NCBI GenBank assembly: GCA_019244295.1
Contig: JAFASX010000049.1
Coordinates: forward strand, 55,919-119,918
Reading direction: 5' to 3'
Source: Pseudonocardia sp.
GTDB taxonomy: Bacteria; Actinomycetota; Actinomycetes; Mycobacteriales; Pseudonocardiaceae
DNA length: 64,000 nt
Positions 40,409-51,373 of the stretch are shown one piece after another. The position numbers and the translations under genes are program-made. Each line of letters opens with the position of its first letter. Position 1 is the first letter of the stretch. The notes under the pieces are model-generated. The model saw only the letters and a list, made by a program, of their open reading frames with translations, was not told the origin of the DNA and made no database searches.

Positions 40409-41944
40409 CTAAGCGACCGGAGGCACCGGGGCCGCCTCGATGCCCGTCCCCACCGCCGCGGTATCCGCCTGCCGACGCATCACGCGGTAGGCCACCAACC
40501 CGAGGCCGATCGAGACGATGACAGATAGCGGCGCGGAGTAGCGCAACACCCAGCTGTTGCCGTTCGGGTCGTACACAGAAGCGCGCGGCCAGCCCACGTC
40601 AATGAGCAGGAAAAGCCCGAACACCACAGCCGCCACGTTGACTGGCAAACCCCACCGACCGAGCGTGAAGTACGCCGCATTGGGCAGATGACTGGTGTTG
40701 CGGCGAATCCGGTGCCACAGCAGCGGGATCGTCACGAACAGATAGGCCAGGTAGACGATCACGACGGACACACTGGTCACAGTGGCGAACACGCTGGTCT
40801 GCCCGAGGTTGATCAGCAGCACGCCGATGGACAGCACCCCGACGACCACACCCGGCAGGATTGGCGTCTTGGTCCGGGGCGACACCTTCGCCAACGACTT
40901 GGCGAACGGCAGCAGTCCATCGCGGGCCATCGAGAACATCACCCGAGTGGCCGAGGCCGAGATCGCCAAGGCCGCCGAGAAGATCGAGATGGCCACGACG
41001 GCCAGCACCATTCGACCAAGGACATCACCGAGCCGCGCGGTCACGACGTAGGCGATGCCCTGGGTCGTCAGCTCCGGCGCCATGATGTTCGGCGCGGCCA
41101 TCAGCGTGGCCAGGATAAGCAGTCCGCCGCCGACGGCGGAGATCAACATGCAGCGGATGATGGCCTTCGGCGCGGTCCGGCGCGGGTCGTTGGTCTCCTC
41201 CGACAACTCCGCCGCGCTGTCGAATCCATACATGACATAGGCCGCCATCAACATCGAAGCCAGGAACGGCCAGACGTACGAGTCATGCCCCTCGACCCCG
41301 TTGGTCTGGAACACCACCCCGGGCCCGCGCTGGGCGTGTAACAACAACAGCACGATCACCATCACCACGCCGGTGATCTCGAACGACACCCCGATCCGGG
41401 TGAGCACGGCCATCTTCGTCACACCAAACGAGGCGATCGCGATACATACCGCGATGCAGATGGAGCCGAGGATGATCGCGTTGAGAGCGCCGGTCGGCGA
41501 CGTCGGCGACGGATCGCCGCTGACCAGCTGGAAACCGCTCCATACTTCGGGCAGCACGGCTTGCAGCGCGATCGCGATCGCGGCCACGCTGATGATGTAG
41601 CCAAGCTGCATGAGCCATCCGGCCATCCAGCCGAGCGGGTCGTTCGACACCCGGCGAGACCACTGGTAGATCGCTCCGGCGATTGGGTAACGGGCCGCGA
41701 GCTCAGCGAAGCACAGACATACCGCGAACTGGCCGATGAACACGATCGGCCAGGTCCAGAAGTACGCCGGCCCACCGAACCCGAAACCGAAGGCGAACAG
41801 CTGGAACACCGTGGTCAGGATGGACACGAAGGAGAACCCGGAGGCGAACGACGCGAACGGACCCAACCCTCGGTGCAGCTCCTGGGCATATCCAAGGCTC
41901 TGGAGGTCGCCGGAATCGGTCTCCGGCCGTGCGGTCACGGTCAT
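40409..41944 (-). CDS. APC-family permease, probably for guanidine or a related amine
   Basis: The 511-residue membrane transporter has about 12-13 hydrophobic helices and the APC signature features GLGPFASFASGFSFVSILTT at helix 1 and GFDSAAELSEETNDPRRTAP after helix 6. I chose the ATG at 41944, which overlaps the stop of the ureohydrolase gene (ATGA). Because it is co-translated with a guanidinase-type enzyme under a guanidine riboswitch, import of guanidine or a guanidino compound is the likely role; the family itself also covers GABA, choline and polyamine carriers. Confidence 0.85.
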   Translation of the reverse strand: MTVTARPETDSGDLQSLGYAQELHRGLGPFASFASGFSFVSILTTVFQLFAFGFGFGGPAYFWTWPIVFIGQFAVCLCFAELAARYPIAGAIYQWSRRVSNDPLGWMAGWLMQLGYIISVAAIAIALQAVLPEVWSGFQLVSGDPSPTSPTGALNAIILGSICIAVCIAIASFGVTKMAVLTRIGVSFEITGVVMVIVLLLLHAQRGPGVVFQTNGVEGHDSYVWPFLASMLMAAYVMYGFDSAAELSEETNDPRRTAPKAIIRCMLISAVGGGLLILATLMAAPNIMAPELTTQGIAYVVTARLGDVLGRMVLAVVAISIFSAALAISASATRVMFSMARDGLLPFAKSLAKVSPRTKTPILPGVVVGVLSIGVLLINLGQTSVFATVTSVSVVIVYLAYLFVTIPLLWHRIRRNTSHLPNAAYFTLGRWGLPVNVAAVVFGLFLLIDVGWPRASVYDPNGNSWVLRYSAPLSVIVSIGLGLVAYRVMRRQADTAAVGTGIEAAPVPPVA

Positions 41945-43110
41945 GGTTTGTTCTCCTTCTGTTTTCGTTTGGTTGGCAGGTGGCCCGAGCGCACCGAGCA
42001 GCCGAGCGTGTCGCAGATGACCCGGGTGGCGATCAGCGCCGTGATCTCGGCGTTGTCGTAAGGCGGGGAGCACTCGACGACCTCGATGCCCGCCAGCGGG
42101 CCCGAGCCGGCGATGATCTGGATGAACTTCAGGACCTCGCGGGGCAGGAACCCGCCGGGTTCTGGCCAGCCGGTGCCCGGAACAAACGCGGCGTCCAGGC
42201 AGTCCACGTCGAAGGACAGCCACACCGCGTTGGCACCGTCCCAGGCGACGTCCAGCGCCCGCTGTGCCGCTTCCGCGATGCCCATCTCCACGCAGTCGGT
42301 GACGGTCATCACCGTGGTGCCACGTTCCCGGCTGACTTTCACACCGGGGCGGGGAGCCTGCCAGCCACCGATCCCGATCTGCACCAGGTTCTTCGGTGGC
42401 ACGTTCGGAATGTCGGTGGCGTGGAACCACGGTGTGGTGTGCATCCGTTCGTCGAGGTCGGTCTCCTGGGTATCGACGTGCCGGTCGAAGTGGATGATGC
42501 CGAGATTGCCGCCACCCAGATGCGGCGCGACGCCCCGGGTGGTCGGGTAGCCGATGGAGTGGTCACCGCCAAGAACCACGGGGAAGGCACCGGAGGCGTA
42601 GACGTGCGAGACAGCCTTGGTGATCTGGTCGAACGTCTTCTCGATGTTGCCGGGGATGGTGAAGACGTCGCCCAGGTCGCGGATCGTGATACTTTCGCGC
42701 AGGTCGACGCCCAGTTCGAAGCTGTACGGCCCGTACAGCGCGGAGATCTTGCGGATTCCTTGGGGCCCGAATCGGGTGCCGGAGCGGTAGGTGGTGCCGC
42801 CGTCGAACGGGGCGCCGAGAACCGCGACGTCGTACTCCCCGCAGCGCCGAACGTCCTCGAGGTAGGGCGCTTTGAGGAAGGTGTTGATGCCGGCGAAATG
42901 CGGCAGCTCGCCCCGGGAGAAGGTGGGGATCCGCTTGTCGACGATCGAGTCCGCACCGGGCAGGCCTAGCTCCAGGCCCCTGGCGATCTCCTCCTCCCAC
43001 TTGGTGGTCGGCAGTGTGGCCTCAGCCTCGACGGCGAAGCGCGCCTCCGGGCCATAGTTGTCGTGAAGTGACGCGTCAGCGCGATGGTGGTGATCATGAT
43101 TGTGAGACAC
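41941..43110 (-). CDS. Guanidinase-type ureohydrolase (agmatinase family)
   Basis: The 389-residue enzyme belongs to the arginase/agmatinase fold. Metal motifs are seen as VVLGGDHSIGYP, IHFDRHVDTQ and SFDVDCLDAAFVPG. The FDRH variant in place of the usual FDAH is, as far as I recall, typical of the GdmH-like branch that hydrolyses free guanidine to urea and ammonia with nickel. The N-terminus is histidine-rich (SHNHDHHHRAD), which could help metal loading. I chose the GTG at 43110, downstream of the riboswitch; the longer ORF-track start would run into the aptamer region. Guanidinobutyrase or agmatinase activity remains possible, but the riboswitch favours guanidine. Confidence 0.82.
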   Translation of the reverse strand: MSHNHDHHHRADASLHDNYGPEARFAVEAEATLPTTKWEEEIARGLELGLPGADSIVDKRIPTFSRGELPHFAGINTFLKAPYLEDVRRCGEYDVAVLGAPFDGGTTYRSGTRFGPQGIRKISALYGPYSFELGVDLRESITIRDLGDVFTIPGNIEKTFDQITKAVSHVYASGAFPVVLGGDHSIGYPTTRGVAPHLGGGNLGIIHFDRHVDTQETDLDERMHTTPWFHATDIPNVPPKNLVQIGIGGWQAPRPGVKVSRERGTTVMTVTDCVEMGIAEAAQRALDVAWDGANAVWLSFDVDCLDAAFVPGTGWPEPGGFLPREVLKFIQIIAGSGPLAGIEVVECSPPYDNAEITALIATRVICDTLGCSVRSGHLPTKRKQKENKP

Positions 43111-43148
43111 GGCGCCATTCTGGGGTCTCGTCCCGGCCCGAGGCGCAG

Positions 43149-43270
43149 CCGGGAAGGCTGACCTCCCGGGCTTTTGTCCCGCCGTGGAACGCATCCCGGC
43201 ATCCGACCGGAACCCGCCTGCACCTCTCGGACCAGGCCCGACCGCGTCGATCGGCGGAACCCTAGGTGCG
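43149..43270 (-). promoter_or_regulatory. Guanidine-I (ykkC) riboswitch
   Basis: Reading the minus strand, the conserved ykkC blocks occur in order and spacing: CTAGGGTTCCG (43265-43255), a small CCGA/TCGG hairpin, TGGTCCGAGAG (ending 43224), a variable arm, and ACGGCGGGACAAAAGCCCGG (from 43184). Just after, CCCGGGAGG can pair with CCTTCCCGG (43170-43149), competing with the 3' part of the aptamer, so this is a plausible expression platform. Guanidine binding would turn on the downstream ureohydrolase and permease. The aptamer sequence match is strong; the switching mechanism is inferred. Confidence 0.92.
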
Positions 43271-43394
43271 CCTCACCCGTTAGTGAGTCAGTTACCAGGA
43301 CAACCTCTGGGTATGGCCAACGCGTTTCGGGGCTGTTGCGGTCACGTCAGTGGTAAGCCGTGCGGCCTCACCAGGCGATTTCCTTCCCGCCCGC

Positions 43395-43426
43395 CTCCGC
43401 TGGAGCATGCCGCGCGGCGGAGGCCC
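43395..43426. terminator. Candidate hairpin terminator after aroE
   Basis: GCCTCCGC (43395-43402) and GCGGAGGC (43419-43426) form a perfect eight-base GC-rich stem just past the aroE stop codon. A T-tract is lacking, as is common in high-GC actinobacteria. It would separate the alaS-aroE operon from the guanidine operon. Confidence 0.5.
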
Positions 43427-43427
43427 G

Positions 43428-44300
43428 TTAAGCCGGATCAACAGTGCCGATGGCGGCGGCCATCGCTTCCCTCGGAGCGGGCTTCCCGGTGAACTGCTCC
43501 ACCTGGCCAAACGCTTGATGCAGCAACATGTCCAGACCGGTGACCAGCCGCCCGCCAGCGGCCGCCACCGCCCGAGCCACCGGGGTCGGCCACGGCGCGT
43601 AGACCACGTCGAGTACTAGCGCGGCACGGGCGAGCGCACCGGCGCAGTCGTCGGCCACCCCGGCCGGCACGGTGCTGACCACCACATCGAACTCGGTTAT
43701 CTTCGGCAGCGTGGGATCCCACCGCTGGACCTCGGTACTCAACCCGAACCGTCCGGCGACCTCGACCGTTCCGGTTGCTCGTGCCGGATCACGCACCATC
43801 AACTCCACCGTCCGGATACCAAGCCGGGCCAGCCCCGCGACCGCAGCCGCCGCCGTCGCGCCAGCTCCGAGCACCAACGCCCTTCCGGAACGGGGCCCCG
43901 ACCAACCTCCGGCAACCAGCGAACCGGACACGCCGTCGATGTCCGTGCAGTCTGCTCGCCAGCCACCGTCCGGCAGCCGGACCAGGGTGTTGGCCGCGCC
44001 CACCGCGACGGCTCGCTCGGTACGGACATCGGCTCGATTCAGCGCCGCCCGTTTGCCCGGCATAGTGATCGACAGCCCGACCCACTCCGGACCGAGCCCG
44101 TCCACCAAGCCCGGCAGCGCGGCCGCCGAACATTCGATCGCGTCATAGCGCCACCCGACCAAACCGAGCGCGGCGTAGGCCGCCCGATGCAGCGCCGGCG
44201 ACCGAGAATGCGCCACCGGCATGCCGAGCACTGCCCCTCGTGGGTGGCGAGCAGGGCTATAGCCATACTCGCCACCCACGAGGGGCGCGCAGCGCCCCAT
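43428..44300 (-). CDS. aroE: Shikimate dehydrogenase
   Basis: The 290-residue NADP-dependent enzyme reduces 3-dehydroshikimate. The substrate-binding MPVAHSRSPALHRAAYAALG, the catalytic lysine segment (SITMPGKRAALN), NTL and TDIDG motifs and the nucleotide loop LVLGAGATAAAAVAG are in place. I chose the ATG at 44300, whose first base pair overlaps the mltG stop (TGATG). This gives an N-terminal extension of about 20 residues compared with relatives, and that extension is encoded by a long perfect inverted repeat. A later GTG preceded by GAGGGG is an alternative start. Confidence 0.92.
   Translation of the reverse strand: MGRCAPLVGGEYGYSPARHPRGAVLGMPVAHSRSPALHRAAYAALGLVGWRYDAIECSAAALPGLVDGLGPEWVGLSITMPGKRAALNRADVRTERAVAVGAANTLVRLPDGGWRADCTDIDGVSGSLVAGGWSGPRSGRALVLGAGATAAAAVAGLARLGIRTVELMVRDPARATGTVEVAGRFGLSTEVQRWDPTLPKITEFDVVVSTVPAGVADDCAGALARAALVLDVVYAPWPTPVARAVAAAGGRLVTGLDMLLHQAFGQVEQFTGKPAPREAMAAAIGTVDPA
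44233..44286. repeat. Perfect 19-bp inverted repeat with palindromic loop at the aroE start
   Basis: GCCCCTCGTGGGTGGCGAG (44233-44251) and CTCGCCACCCACGAGGGGC (44268-44286) are exact reverse complements. The 16-base loop contains its own palindrome, GGCTATAGCC. In the aroE message the structure would occupy roughly codons 5-23, close enough to influence initiation. It might be an inserted palindromic element, an attenuator between mltG and aroE, or a terminator-like stem. Confidence 0.85.
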
Positions 44301-45793
44301 CAAAACGCTCCGGCGGCCATAGCGGCGCGCACGTTCTGCTGATGCTCAGCCAACGTCACCGCGAAGCACGAGGTACCGTCCTTGCGGCATTTCACGAAGA
44401 ACATCCAGGGCCCGGGCGTGGGATGCTCAGCGGCCTCGATTGCCCGCTTGCCAGGAGCCCCGATCGGAGTCGGGGGCAGGCCGTAGTTGAGGTAACTGTT
44501 GTATGCGCCGGTGCGACCGCGATCCGCGGTACTCGTCCGGACCTCCTGCAGATCCAAGGGGTAGTTCACCGTCGAATCTAACTCCAGCCGAACCCGGCTG
44601 GAAAGCCGGTTGTGAATCACTCGGGAGATCTTGCCGAAGTCCGACGCCAGACCCTCTTTCTCCACCAGCGAGGCGATCACCAACAGCTGGTAGGGGCTGT
44701 AACGGGTCTGCTCGGCCGCGCTGAGCAACCCGTTGGCCTCCAACTGCGTGCCGGACCGGGTGACCAGGGTCCGCAATACGTTCTCAGCGGAGTCACCTGG
44801 GCGCACGTCGTATCGTCCCGGGATGACCAGACCCTCCAGCCGCCGGTTCGGTTCGGCCTTCGCCACCCCGGTCCGCGCCCATTCCGGCACTCCGAGCTGG
44901 TCAATTGACGTGTTGACCATCGCGTTGCGCAATGCGTCGGCGCTCACGCAGGTGCTAACACCGTTGAGCTGAGTGCAGGTCGCCTGGGAGGCCAGGGCCA
45001 GCACACCAGGGACGACCGTGCCGTCAGGGCTTCGGGTATCGTCCAGCTGCACGCCCCCTTTGATCTCCAGCTGTCCGACCCGGGACCGGGGATCGAGCAG
45101 CGAAGCAACGGCCGACTGGCCGGACATTCGCAGGTGCAACCGGTAGAAACCCGGTTGCACCGAGCGTATGCGGTCATGGTCTTCGGCCGCGGCTATGATG
45201 AATGCCTTCACACTGCGCACGACATCAGCTCGGACGAGTTCGGCGCCGATCGCGCTGGTCGTGTCGCCGTCGTTGACCTGAATGATCACGTCGCCTTGGC
45301 CGGGACCGTCGTAGTCAGGCACGCCGAACGGCGTTCGGTGCAAGACAAACCCGCCGCCCGCCACGATCGCGGCGAGCAGGGCCAGCACCAGCAACCAGCC
45401 ACCACGACCACGGCGACGGCCAGAACGGCGGCGACGGCCGTCTTTCCTGGGACCTTTCCTGGAACGACGCGGCGTAGCGAACGGTTCAGTGTTTGGTTCT
45501 CGCGTCGTCGGTTTGGCGGCACCTGGTTTGGCGGCACCTGGTTTGGCGGGGCCCGGTTTGGCGGCACCCGGTTCGGCACCGCTTAATTTGGCGCCGGCCG
45601 AACCAGCACCGGCCCAATTGATGTTATTTGAATTGGTGCGACCCGAACCAACGTTGGGAGCACCGGTACGCGCACTGGTACGAGTATCGATACGCGCATC
45701 CATACGCACAGTGTCGGTGTGTTCAATGCCAATACGCTCAGTATTCATGTGGACGACGTCGATCTGGTTGGTGTCGGGTCCACGACCGGTCAC
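44300..45793 (-). CDS. mltG: Endolytic murein transglycosylase MltG
   Basis: The 497-residue protein is anchored by one transmembrane helix ([21 protein letters not shown], near residues 135-155) and has an extracytoplasmic YceG domain. Conserved segments include the catalytic glutamate region [12 protein letters not shown] and the C-terminal [13 protein letters not shown]. It trims nascent peptidoglycan strands. The cytoplasmic N-terminus is long, basic and contains tandem AKPGA repeats. I chose the GTG at 45793, which forms a GTGA overlap with the ruvX stop. Confidence 0.9.
   Translation of the reverse strand: MTGRGPDTNQIDVVHMNTERIGIEHTDTVRMDARIDTRTSARTGAPNVGSGRTNSNNINWAGAGSAGAKLSGAEPGAAKPGPAKPGAAKPGAAKPTTREPNTEPFATPRRSRKGPRKDGRRRRSGRRRGRGGWLLVLALLAAIVAGGGFVLHRTPFGVPDYDGPGQGDVIIQVNDGDTTSAIGAELVRADVVRSVKAFIIAAAEDHDRIRSVQPGFYRLHLRMSGQSAVASLLDPRSRVGQLEIKGGVQLDDTRSPDGTVVPGVLALASQATCTQLNGVSTCVSADALRNAMVNTSIDQLGVPEWARTGVAKAEPNRRLEGLVIPGRYDVRPGDSAENVLRTLVTRSGTQLEANGLLSAAEQTRYSPYQLLVIASLVEKEGLASDFGKISRVIHNRLSSRVRLELDSTVNYPLDLQEVRTSTADRGRTGAYNSYLNYGLPPTPIGAPGKRAIEAAEHPTPGPWMFFVKCRKDGTSCFAVTLAEHQQNVRAAMAAGAF
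45511..45580. repeat. 15-bp tandem repeat inside mltG coding AKPGA units
   Basis: About five copies of a unit close to GGTTTGGCGGCACCT occur head to tail, encoding repeated [10 protein letters not shown] units in the cytoplasmic tail of MltG. Copies differ by a few bases. Such an array is prone to length change between strains. Confidence 0.8.
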
Positions 45794-46292
45794 GTGCCAG
45801 CTCCGGTACCGTCCCGCATCGCCCGGGACTCCAGCCAACCCTGCAAGATCGCGGTCGCCGCCGCTTGGTCGACCACCGCGCGCTGCTTGCGCCCACGTAC
45901 TCGTCGCTCGGCAAGCATTCGGCTGGCCACCACGGTGGTGAGTCGCTCGTCGACCATCCGAACCGGGACGACCAGCAACGACGCGAGCGCTTCGGCGTAT
46001 CGAAGCGCCGCCTGCGCCGCCGGCCCATCCCGACCCGCCATTGTGCGGGGTAGCCCGACCACCACTTCCACCACCTCGTACTCCGCGACGAGATCAACCA
46101 GCCGGCGGAGGTCCGAGCCGCCGCGCTCATCCCGTCCGAGCGTAACCAGCGGACTAGCAAGCACCCCGCCCGGGTCGGATACTGCCACCCCCACCCGCAC
46201 TGTGCCAACATCGACGCCTAAACGCCGACCGGGCCCCGCGTCAGGCCCGTCGGTACCGTGCAGCAGCCGACCATGCTGAGGGCTCACCCAGC

Positions 46293-46296
<4 letters not shown>
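45790..46296 (-). CDS. ruvX: Putative pre-16S rRNA nuclease (YqgF/RuvX family)
   Basis: The 168-residue RNase H-fold protein shows [20 protein letters not shown] with the first catalytic aspartate, [16 protein letters not shown] and the [15 protein letters not shown] and [14 protein letters not shown] motifs. It is expected to process the 16S rRNA 5' end. About 25 residues precede the core, so the GTG at 46296, which overlaps the alaS stop (GTGA), may be replaced by a later start. It links alaS and mltG in the usual operon. Confidence 0.92.
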
Positions 46297-48971
<2,675 letters not shown>

Positions 48972-49037
48972 GGTGACACTCTCTTGCGGTTTTCAGATGG
49001 AATGCGGACGGCACGGGCACGGCAGGCGGAAAGGTCG

Positions 49038-49340
49038 CTAGACCAGACCGCCCGCCCGGCGCGCTCGGGTCGCCGGGAGGGCCTGCGGCGCCGGGATCAC
49101 CCGGGGCAGCGGTTGCCCGGTACGGACCTCGACCAGCTCGGTCAACTCGCGCTCTCGCTCCGCCATTCCCGCGCGCACATCGGCCCCGAACTCGCCGAGC
49201 GCCAACGCCAGCTCGCGCAATCCGTCGCCGATCTGCTCACTGATGCCGGCTGGAGTGAGCTGTCGCGTCGCCACGGTGAGCCGGCGAGTGACCACAACGC
49301 CGGTGGCTATGCCGAGACCGAGCCAGAACAACCCCTTCAT
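49038..49340 (-). CDS. Small membrane-anchored protein (DUF6167-like)
   Basis: A 100-residue protein with an N-terminal hydrophobic segment (LFWLGLGIATGVVVTRR), a central amphipathic helix region (LRELALALGEFGADVRAGMA) and a basic tail. It resembles the conserved small membrane protein encoded between the DUF948 gene and alaS in many actinobacteria; function unknown. Its start overlaps the stop of the DUF948 gene by four bases. Confidence 0.75.
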   Translation of the reverse strand: MKGLFWLGLGIATGVVVTRRLTVATRQLTPAGISEQIGDGLRELALALGEFGADVRAGMAERERELTELVEVRTGQPLPRVIPAPQALPATRARRAGGLV

Positions 49341-49747
49341 GGTCTTCCCCGACGGGTGCGACCGCGCCTCCGAGACCGGCCGTTAACCGCTTCCTTGGGC
49401 GCCCGACGAGCCTTGATGGCCTTCGAGAGACCGTAGGTAAACGCCGCGGTCTTGACCAGCGGCCCACCCATGGTGGCGGTGAACAACGAGGTCAACGCGG
49501 AGACATTGCTGCTGACCATGCACGCGTTCGAGGTGATCCCGTCGACTCGCCTGAGCTGGGTGTTCACCCGGCTCAGCGTAGTATTCGCCCCGTCAAGCAA
49601 TGGGGCACCACCTTCATAGGTCTTGCGGATCGCGGTGGTCGCTTCATCAAGCGTGCGACCGAGCTTGATCAGCGGAATCGCCAGCAGCACGACCAACAGC
49701 ACGAAGGCGCCCGAGGCAATCAGCGCAGCGACCTCAACAGCCGACAT
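49337..49747 (-). CDS. DUF948 family membrane protein
   Basis: The 136-residue protein has one N-terminal transmembrane helix (ALIASGAFVLLVVLLAIPLI) followed by a helical region (LDEATTAIRKTYEGGAPLLD and ANTTLSRVNTQLRRVD) and a strongly basic C-terminus. It matches the DUF948 family usually found upstream of alaS in actinobacteria. I chose the ATG at 49747 because GGAGGAG stands just before it. The role is unknown; coiled-coil contacts at the membrane are likely. Confidence 0.8.
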   Translation of the reverse strand: MSAVEVAALIASGAFVLLVVLLAIPLIKLGRTLDEATTAIRKTYEGGAPLLDGANTTLSRVNTQLRRVDGITSNACMVSSNVSALTSLFTATMGGPLVKTAAFTYGLSKAIKARRAPKEAVNGRSRRRGRTRRGRP

Positions 49748-49898
49748 GCGGCTCCTCCAGTGGTATTCAATCAATATTCCTGTGATTGATCTCGGTCAGG
49801 CTACCCCCGCCGACCGCGACCCAACCGCCCAGGCCGCGGTTACGGCAGGCCTAACCAGCTTATGGCCCCGGCGCCCCCCGCGAGTAGGGTCGCTCTTC

Positions 49899-49917
49899 TT
49901 CAGGAAGCCTTACCTAA
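49899..49917 (+). promoter_or_regulatory. Candidate iron box (DmdR/IdeR/DtxR operator) before the siderophore operon
   Basis: TTCAGGAAGCCTTACCTAA matches the DtxR/IdeR consensus TTAGGTTAGGCTAACCTAA at 13 of 19 positions by hand count and lies just upstream of the GGAGGT and GTG of the decarboxylase gene. In iron-replete cells a DtxR-type repressor would silence the operon. Its place inside the longer ORF-track frame is one reason to prefer the later start. Confidence 0.65.
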
Positions 49918-49931
49918 CTATCGGAGGTGCC

Positions 49932-51373
49932 GTGCCCCGCACGATCGGGACTATCGAGGATGCTTTGGTCCCCTTGGACGCAGTGGCCGTCCATTACCGG
50001 CTAGCTCTCCCGCCCACGTGCTCGCCGCGGCGCGCGCCGCGCTGGGGCCAGCGGAGATACCCGCAGAAGGCATCGGAGCCGACGCCGCCGTGCGCCAGTT
50101 CACTGAGCTGCTCACCTGTTACGGGCTCGACCTATCCAACCCCCGAGCCGCCGCCCACTTACAGCCTCCGCCGCTCGCGGTCGCGGCCGCCGGAGACGCC
50201 GTTGTCGGGGCGCTCAACCCGTCGCTGGATACCTACGATTCGGGGCCAAGCGCCATCGCGGTCGAGCGCTGGGTGGTCGAGGCACTAGCCCGGCTGGCCG
50301 GGCTGCCAGGCGACGCGGACGGCGTGTTTACCCCGGGTGGATCGCTGTCCAACCTGATGGGGCTGCTGCTGGCGAGGGACCGCGCCGGGGCGCGCCGGGG
50401 TGTCGACGTGCGCCAGGACGGGCTTGCCGCACTGGGGCAACCAGTGGTCCTGACCGGCGAGCTTGCGCATTTCTCGGTCCGCAGAGCCTGCGCGGCGCTG
50501 GGACTGGGCGAGCGCTGTGTCCGCCCGGTCGCGCTCGACGCACGACGGCGGATGCGGCCGGACGCACTCGCCGCCGCGCTGGCGGACCTGAACCGGAATG
50601 AAACCCCGATCGCGGTGGTCGCCACCGCTGGCGGAACCGACTTCGGGGCCATCGACCCACTGCCCGAGATCGCCTCGCTGACCGAGGCCTTCAGCATCTG
50701 GCTGCACGTGGACGCCGCCTACGGCTTCGGCGTGTTGTTCTCGCCGCGCCTCACCGCGACACTGGAGGGACTTGACGGGCTGGGACGCGCCGATTCGCTC
50801 GCCCTGGACCTGCACAAGCTGGGCTGGCAGCCGGCACCAGCGAGCGTGCTGCTCACCGCCGACCCCGCGCCGTTCGCCACCTTGGAGCGAGAGGTCAGCT
50901 ACCTCAACCCCGCCGACGACACCGCCGCCGGGTTTACCGGCCTGCTCGGCCGCTCGCTGCAGACAACTCGCCGGGCCGACGCGGTCAAGGTGGCGACTAC
51001 GCTACTGGCGGTGGGTGGACGTGAGCTCGGTCACATGGTTGAGCACTGCCATCGGCTGGCTCAATACGCGCAAACGCGGATTCAGGCGCGTCCCGCGCTG
51101 CGGCTGATCGGCCCGGCGGAGCTGACCACCGTGGTGTTCCGCTACCAACCGACCGGAACCGACCAGGCCGATGTGGATGCGCTCAATGCGCGGCTGCGCC
51201 GGCGGCTGCTGCGCTCGGGTAGCGCACTGATCGGGCGTACCGAAGTGACCGAGGCCGACGGACGATCGAGCGTGTGCCTCAAACTGACCTTCGTCAACCC
51301 CACCGCCACCGAGTCGGACGTAGATCAGCTACTGGACGCGGTGTGCGCGGCGGCCGTACAGGAGTGCGCATGA
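49932..51373 (+). CDS. PLP-dependent amino acid decarboxylase for siderophore synthesis (DesA-like), apparent N-terminal frameshift
   Basis: The group II decarboxylase probably makes cadaverine from lysine (or putrescine/diaminopropane). Family segments are SSLDTYDSG-like NPSLDTYDSGPSAIAVERWV, FTPGGSLSNLMGLLLARD, ELAHFSVRRACAALGL, HVDAAYGFGVL and the PLP-lysine region ALDLHKLGWQPA. A strong GGAGGT precedes a GTG at 49932 that opens VPRTIGTIEDALVPLDAVAV in one frame, whereas the main body runs in another frame from about 50010 (SPAHVLAAARAALG). A missing base near 50000-50012 would reconcile them: either a sequence error or a real disabling mutation. The ORF-track start at 49862 would place the iron box inside the gene. 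It overlaps the next gene by ATGA. Confidence 0.78.

Noticed and set aside
40409-42430. Extended 673-residue version of the APC permease
   Set aside because: The extra N-terminus is antisense-like, out-of-frame sequence of the ureohydrolase. The ATG at 41944 overlaps that gene's stop and gives the normal family start.
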